Source: Atlantibacter sp. RC6
GTDB taxonomy: Bacteria; Pseudomonadota; Gammaproteobacteria; Enterobacterales; Enterobacteriaceae
Assembly: GCF_014193285.1 (NCBI RefSeq)
Contig: NZ_JACHZE010000002.1
Coordinates: 310,001-374,000, forward strand
Length of the DNA stretch: 64,000 bases
Direction: 5' to 3'
The position numbers and the translations under genes were made by a program. Below, piece by piece: positions 57,159-64,000 of this stretch; positions within the stretch are counted from its first letter, which is position 1; each line of letters opens with the position of its first letter. The notes beneath the pieces are model-generated. The model searched no databases, was not told the origin of the DNA, and was given only the letters and a program-made list of their open reading frames with translations.

Positions 57159-58592
57159 ATGCGATTTACCAGATTTGTCATTGGATTGGCCACAAGTATG
57201 GCGTTGACTGCGAACGCAGCAAACGTCGAAGAATACATTAATCAACTCCCCGCCGGCACAAACCTTGCGCTGATGGTGCAGAAAGTCGGCAGCCAAACCC
57301 CGGCAATTGATTATCACAGCCAGCAGATGGCCCTCCCCGCCAGTACCCAGAAGGTGATAACGGCGCTGGCGGCGCTGCTGCAGCTTGGCCCTGACTATCG
57401 CTTTACGACGTCGCTGGAAAGCCGGGGTAGCCAGGAGAACGGCGTGCTTAACGGCGATTTGATCCTGCGTTTCGGCGGCGATCCCACGTTTAAACGCCAG
57501 GATGTACGCAATTTAGTCGCGGCGCTGAAAAAAACCGGCATCCAGGAAATTAAGGGAAACGTGCTGATTGATACCTCGGTTTTCGCCAGCCACGATAAAG
57601 CGCCAGGCTGGCCGTGGAACGACATGACGCAGTGTTTTAGCGCCCCGCCTTCCGCCGCCATCGTTGATCGTAACTGTTTTTCCATCTCGCTCTATAGCGC
57701 GCCGAAACCCGGTGATATGGCGTTTATACGTATCGCTTCTTATTACCCGATCACTATGTTCAGCCAGGTCAAAACGCTGCCGAAGGGATCCCCGGAAGCA
57801 CAGTATTGCGAACTGGACGTGGTGCCCGGCGATCTTAACCGCTACACCCTGACCGGTTGCCTGACGCAGCGCGCCGATCCGCTGCCGCTGGCGTTTGCCA
57901 TTCAGGACGGCGCGGGTTATGCCGGGGCAATATTAAAGGCAGAGCTGAAAACAGCGGGCATCAGCTATAGCGGGACGCTTTTGCGCCAGACGCAGCCTGG
58001 CCCGCAGGCGACGGTTATCGCCAGCAAACAGTCGCCTCCGCTCCACGATTTGCTAAAAATCATGCTGAAAAAATCCGACAACATGATTGCCGACACCGTA
58101 TTTCGCACCATTGGTCATGAATACTTCGGCGTACCGGGAACCTGGCGTGCTGGCGCAGATGCGGTAAGGCAGATCCTGCGTCAAAAAGCGGGCGTCGATT
58201 TGGGCAACAGTATCGTGGTGGATGGCTCTGGCCTGTCGCGCCATAACCTGATCTCCCCGGCCACCATGATGCAGGTGCTGCAATACATCGCCCAGAATGA
58301 TGCCCAACTGAATTATATTTCTATGCTGCCTCTCGCCGGCTATGACGGCTCGTTGCAGTATCGCGCCGGGCTTCATGAAGCGGGAGTAAACGGGAAGGTA
58401 TCGGCGAAAACCGGTTCGCTGCAGGGTGTCTATAACCTGGCCGGGTTTATCACCACCGCAAGCGGTCAGAAGATGGCGTTCATTCAGTATTTATCCGGCT
58501 ACGCGGTTGAGCCCGCCAATCAGCGCAACCGCCGTATTCCACTGGTACGTTTTGAAAGCCGTTTATACAAAGACATCTACCAAAATAACTAA
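57159..58592 (+). CDS. dacB: D-alanyl-D-alanine carboxypeptidase/endopeptidase PBP4
   Basis: The 477-residue periplasmic class C penicillin-binding protein cuts peptidoglycan stem peptides and cross-links. A signal peptide (1-20, ending TANA) precedes the transpeptidase fold, with the nucleophile Ser62 in STQK, SDN at about 306 and KTG at about 417. The large insert between the first two motifs (about 85-240) is typical of PBP4. It is divergent from greA. Confidence 0.96.
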   Translation: MRFTRFVIGLATSMALTANAANVEEYINQLPAGTNLALMVQKVGSQTPAIDYHSQQMALPASTQKVITALAALLQLGPDYRFTTSLESRGSQENGVLNGDLILRFGGDPTFKRQDVRNLVAALKKTGIQEIKGNVLIDTSVFASHDKAPGWPWNDMTQCFSAPPSAAIVDRNCFSISLYSAPKPGDMAFIRIASYYPITMFSQVKTLPKGSPEAQYCELDVVPGDLNRYTLTGCLTQRADPLPLAFAIQDGAGYAGAILKAELKTAGISYSGTLLRQTQPGPQATVIASKQSPPLHDLLKIMLKKSDNMIADTVFRTIGHEYFGVPGTWRAGADAVRQILRQKAGVDLGNSIVVDGSGLSRHNLISPATMMQVLQYIAQNDAQLNYISMLPLAGYDGSLQYRAGLHEAGVNGKVSAKTGSLQGVYNLAGFITTASGQKMAFIQYLSGYAVEPANQRNRRIPLVRFESRLYKDIYQNN

Positions 58593-58596
58593 ATGG

Positions 58597-58624
58597 AAAA
58601 GGCCGGGAATTCCCGGCCTTTTTA

Positions 58625-58625
<1 letters not shown>
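58597..58625. terminator. Bidirectional terminator between dacB and obgE
   Basis: AAAAGGCCGGGAA pairs with TTCCCGGCCTTTTT, with T-runs on both strands, between the converging stops. Confidence 0.88.
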
Positions 58626-60779
<2,154 letters not shown>

Positions 60780-60814
60780 GAAAAACCCTGGAGAATTTTC
60801 CAGTTACGGAATGT

Positions 60815-60840
60815 AAAAAGCCCCGCAACAAGTGCGGGGC
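60815..60840 (-). terminator. Terminator after rpmA
   Basis: On the minus strand GCCCCGC pairs with GCGGGGC around a seven-base loop, followed by TTTTT. It separates rplU-rpmA from yhbE-obgE. Confidence 0.82.
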
Positions 60841-60867
60841 TCAATCCGTTACCGGGACACGAAAAAC

Positions 60868-61125
<258 letters not shown>

Positions 61126-61143
61126 TTAATCTGCTCCCCTGTA

Positions 61144-61491
<348 letters not shown>

Positions 61492-61714
61492 TCAGAGTGC
61501 GCTACAAATATTCACAATAGGGCGCGAATATTACGCAAATCGTGAGCCTTTGACAAGTCCTGTCGTGAAACAGCGCAGAAAAAAAACACAACATTGATGG
61601 TGACGTTTATCTGCTACGTTTTTACGGTACAATCAACCCTACATCTTCAACCCTATTATCTTACGTTCTTCCATTGATACTTGTGGTAAACAGGACGATA
61701 GCCAGACTTTTGCG

Positions 61715-62686
61715 ATGAATTTAGAAAAAATTAATGAGTTAACCGCGCAAGATATGGCGGGCGTTAATGCGACCATCCTGGAGCAACTCAACTCGGATGT
61801 TCAGCTTATCAACCAGTTAGGCTATTACATTGTGAGCGGTGGCGGTAAACGCATCCGCCCGATGATTGCCGTACTTTCTGCTCGCGCGCTGGGTTACCAG
61901 GGCAACGCGCACGTTACCATTGCGGCGCTGATCGAGTTCATTCACACCGCCACGCTGTTGCATGACGATGTGGTGGATGAATCCGATATGCGCCGGGGTA
62001 AAGCCACGGCTAACGCAGCGTTCGGCAACGCCGCCAGCGTGCTGGTTGGCGATTTTATTTATACCCGCGCTTTTCAAATGATGACCCAGCTCGGTTCTTT
62101 AAAAGTACTGGGCGTCATGTCCGAGGCCGTTAACGTTATTGCGGAAGGCGAAGTCCTCCAGTTGATGAACGTCAACGATCCGGACATTACCGAAGAAAGC
62201 TACATGCGCGTCATTTACAGCAAAACTGCGCGGCTGTTCGAAGCGGCATCTCAGTGCTCCGGCATCCTGGCAGGTGCCAGCGATGCGCAGGAACAGGCGC
62301 TTCAGGATTATGGACGCTATCTGGGTACCGCGTTCCAGTTGATTGACGATTTGCTGGACTACAGCGCGGACGGCGAACGGCTGGGTAAAAACGTGGGTGA
62401 CGATCTCAATGAAGGGAAGCCCACGCTGCCGCTGCTGCATGCCATGTGGAACGGCTCCGAGGATCAGGCGAAGATGATCCGCGACGCTATTCAGCAGGGC
62501 AATGGCCGCCATCTTCTCGAGCCGGTGCTTCACGCCATGGCGGAATGCGGCTCGCTGGAGTGGACGCGCCAGCGTGCCGAAGAGGAGGCGGATAAAGCCA
62601 TCGCCGCCCTGGACGTGCTCCCCGATACGCCATACCGAGAAGCGTTAATCGCCCTGGCGCACATGTCTGTACAACGCGATCATTAA
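61715..62686 (+). CDS. ispB: Octaprenyl diphosphate synthase IspB
   Basis: The 323-residue trans-prenyltransferase builds the C40 side chain of ubiquinone and menaquinone from farnesyl and isopentenyl diphosphates. The two Asp-rich motifs are DDVVD at 84-88 and DDLLD at 211-215, with GGKRIRP near residue 44. It is essential in E. coli. Divergent from rplU. Confidence 0.96.
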   Translation: MNLEKINELTAQDMAGVNATILEQLNSDVQLINQLGYYIVSGGGKRIRPMIAVLSARALGYQGNAHVTIAALIEFIHTATLLHDDVVDESDMRRGKATANAAFGNAASVLVGDFIYTRAFQMMTQLGSLKVLGVMSEAVNVIAEGEVLQLMNVNDPDITEESYMRVIYSKTARLFEAASQCSGILAGASDAQEQALQDYGRYLGTAFQLIDDLLDYSADGERLGKNVGDDLNEGKPTLPLLHAMWNGSEDQAKMIRDAIQQGNGRHLLEPVLHAMAECGSLEWTRQRAEEEADKAIAALDVLPDTPYREALIALAHMSVQRDH

Positions 62687-62702
62687 TCCCCTTTCGTCTC
62701 CC

Positions 62703-62733
62703 ATTTCTGCGCCGTCTGGCGCAGAAATTTCTT
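62703..62733 (+). terminator. Terminator after ispB
   Basis: TTTCTGCGCC pairs with GGCGCAGAAA around GTCT, followed by TTTCTT, about 17 bases past the ispB stop. Confidence 0.8.
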
Positions 62734-62891
62734 CCTGAACCTTACACCGCTTGCATGAAATAGTGCGTATCTGTGCACACTTCTGGTTATATCTAAAACT
62801 AACAAGAACCATTCGGAACTTTTCATGTTATATCTATTGCAGGAAAAAACAGCAGACGAGAGATCGCGTCATTTTTGTATAGAGGGAAAAC

Positions 62892-63155
62892 ATGCAAAAG
62901 AAAACTAAAGACTGGCATTCGGCAGACATTATTGCCGGGTTACGCAAAAGAGGGACCTCTTTAGCCGCTGAGTCACGTAAAGCAGGGTTGAGTTCATCCA
63001 CGCTGGCCAACGCGCTTTCCCGGCCCTGGCCTAAAGGAGAACGTATTATTGCCGATGCGCTGGGGGTAGAACCCTGGGTTATCTGGCCATCCCGTTATTA
63101 CGACCCGAACACCCACGAATTTATCGATCGCTCGCAGTTAATTCGATCGCGTTAA
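62892..63155 (+). CDS. sfsB: Ner-like DNA-binding protein SfsB (Nlp)
   Basis: The 87-residue protein is a small helix-turn-helix factor related to the Ner repressor of phage Mu (DWHSADIIAGLRKRGTSLAAE, then GLSSSTLANALSRPWPKGE). In E. coli SfsB affects maltose genes together with cAMP-CRP in multicopy. GAGGGA lies upstream of the ATG. The 205 bp before it appear to be its promoter region only. It converges with murA. Confidence 0.93.
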   Translation: MQKKTKDWHSADIIAGLRKRGTSLAAESRKAGLSSSTLANALSRPWPKGERIIADALGVEPWVIWPSRYYDPNTHEFIDRSQLIRSR

Positions 63156-63156
63156 A

Positions 63157-63186
63157 AAAGAAAAGCCGGGGCAATCCCCGGCTTTT
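63157..63186. terminator. Bidirectional terminator between sfsB and murA
   Basis: AAAAGCCGGGG pairs with CCCCGGCTTTT around CAAT, just past the sfsB stop; it can also end murA transcripts. Confidence 0.85.
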
Positions 63187-63227
63187 CAGGCTTGTTGATC
63201 GCGCTAATTAACGCGCCATTACAAGAA

Positions 63228-64000
<773 letters not shown>

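Overview
This is chromosomal DNA of a member of the Enterobacteriaceae. Nearly every gene matches, in content and order, the exuT-to-murA segment of the Escherichia coli and Salmonella chromosomes (exu, yqj, yha, rnpB, gar, rsmI-lpoA, yhb/ubi, deaD-pnp-rpsO, infB-nusA-rimP, secG, glmM-folP-ftsH, greA, obgE, ispB, murA). Several junctions differ from E. coli K-12: a NUDIX gene and roxA lie upstream of rnpB, gatABC-gatR follows garD, a Fic gene follows rsmI, a LysR/isoaspartyl-dipeptidase/DcuC cassette sits between secG and glmM, and argG is absent beside metY. This points to a Kosakonia, Enterobacter, Klebsiella or Phytobacter type genome. The genus cannot be fixed from sequence reading alone. 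I see no prophage, insertion sequence or CRISPR array.

Layout. 1-1604: hexuronate transporter (partial) and its repressor. 1927-8561: yqjA-mzrA, the yqjCDEK envelope/ribosome-anchor cluster, yqjF, yqjG, yhaH, yhaJ, yhaK and the tiny yhaL. 8584-11088: NUDIX hydrolase, roxA, and the RNase P RNA gene with a duplicated 3' tail. 11128-17353: galactarate catabolism (garPLRK divergent from garD). 17602-20761: galactitol PTS (gatABC) and gatR, but without gatY, gatZ or gatD. 20781-28954: fic, rsmI, lpoA, yraN, diaA, dolP, yraR, yhbO, yhbP, yhbQ, yhbS. 28948-33990: ubiT, ubiUV, yhbW and mtr. 34140-46611: translation and RNA decay on the minus strand (leuU, metY, rimP, nusA, infB, rbfA, truB, rpsO, pnp, nlpI, yrbN, deaD). 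46656-56910: secG, the LysR/iadA-like/dcuC-like cassette, glmM, folP, ftsH, rlmE, yhbY, greA. 57159-64000: dacB, obgE, yhbE, rpmA, rplU, ispB, sfsB and the 3' part of murA.

How it works together. Most of the window is housekeeping: ribosome assembly and translation (rimP, rbfA, truB, rpsO, rplU, rpmA, rlmE, rsmI, roxA, obgE, deaD, yhbY), transcription elongation (nusA, greA), RNA decay (pnp), peptidoglycan (glmM, murA, lpoA, dacB, nlpI) and outer-membrane quality control (dolP). Accessory sugar and peptide use is represented by exu, gar, gat and the isoaspartyl-dipeptide cassette. UbiT, UbiU and UbiV give oxygen-independent ubiquinone synthesis.

I did not find a clearly new multi-gene system. 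The most interesting items are a 120-bp nested palindrome filling the ubiV-yhbW gap, the stripped-down gat locus with helically phased repeats at gatR, a Fic protein gene coupled to rsmI, the isoaspartyl-dipeptide cassette, and a resemblance of YhaL to the start of exonuclease VII small subunit.
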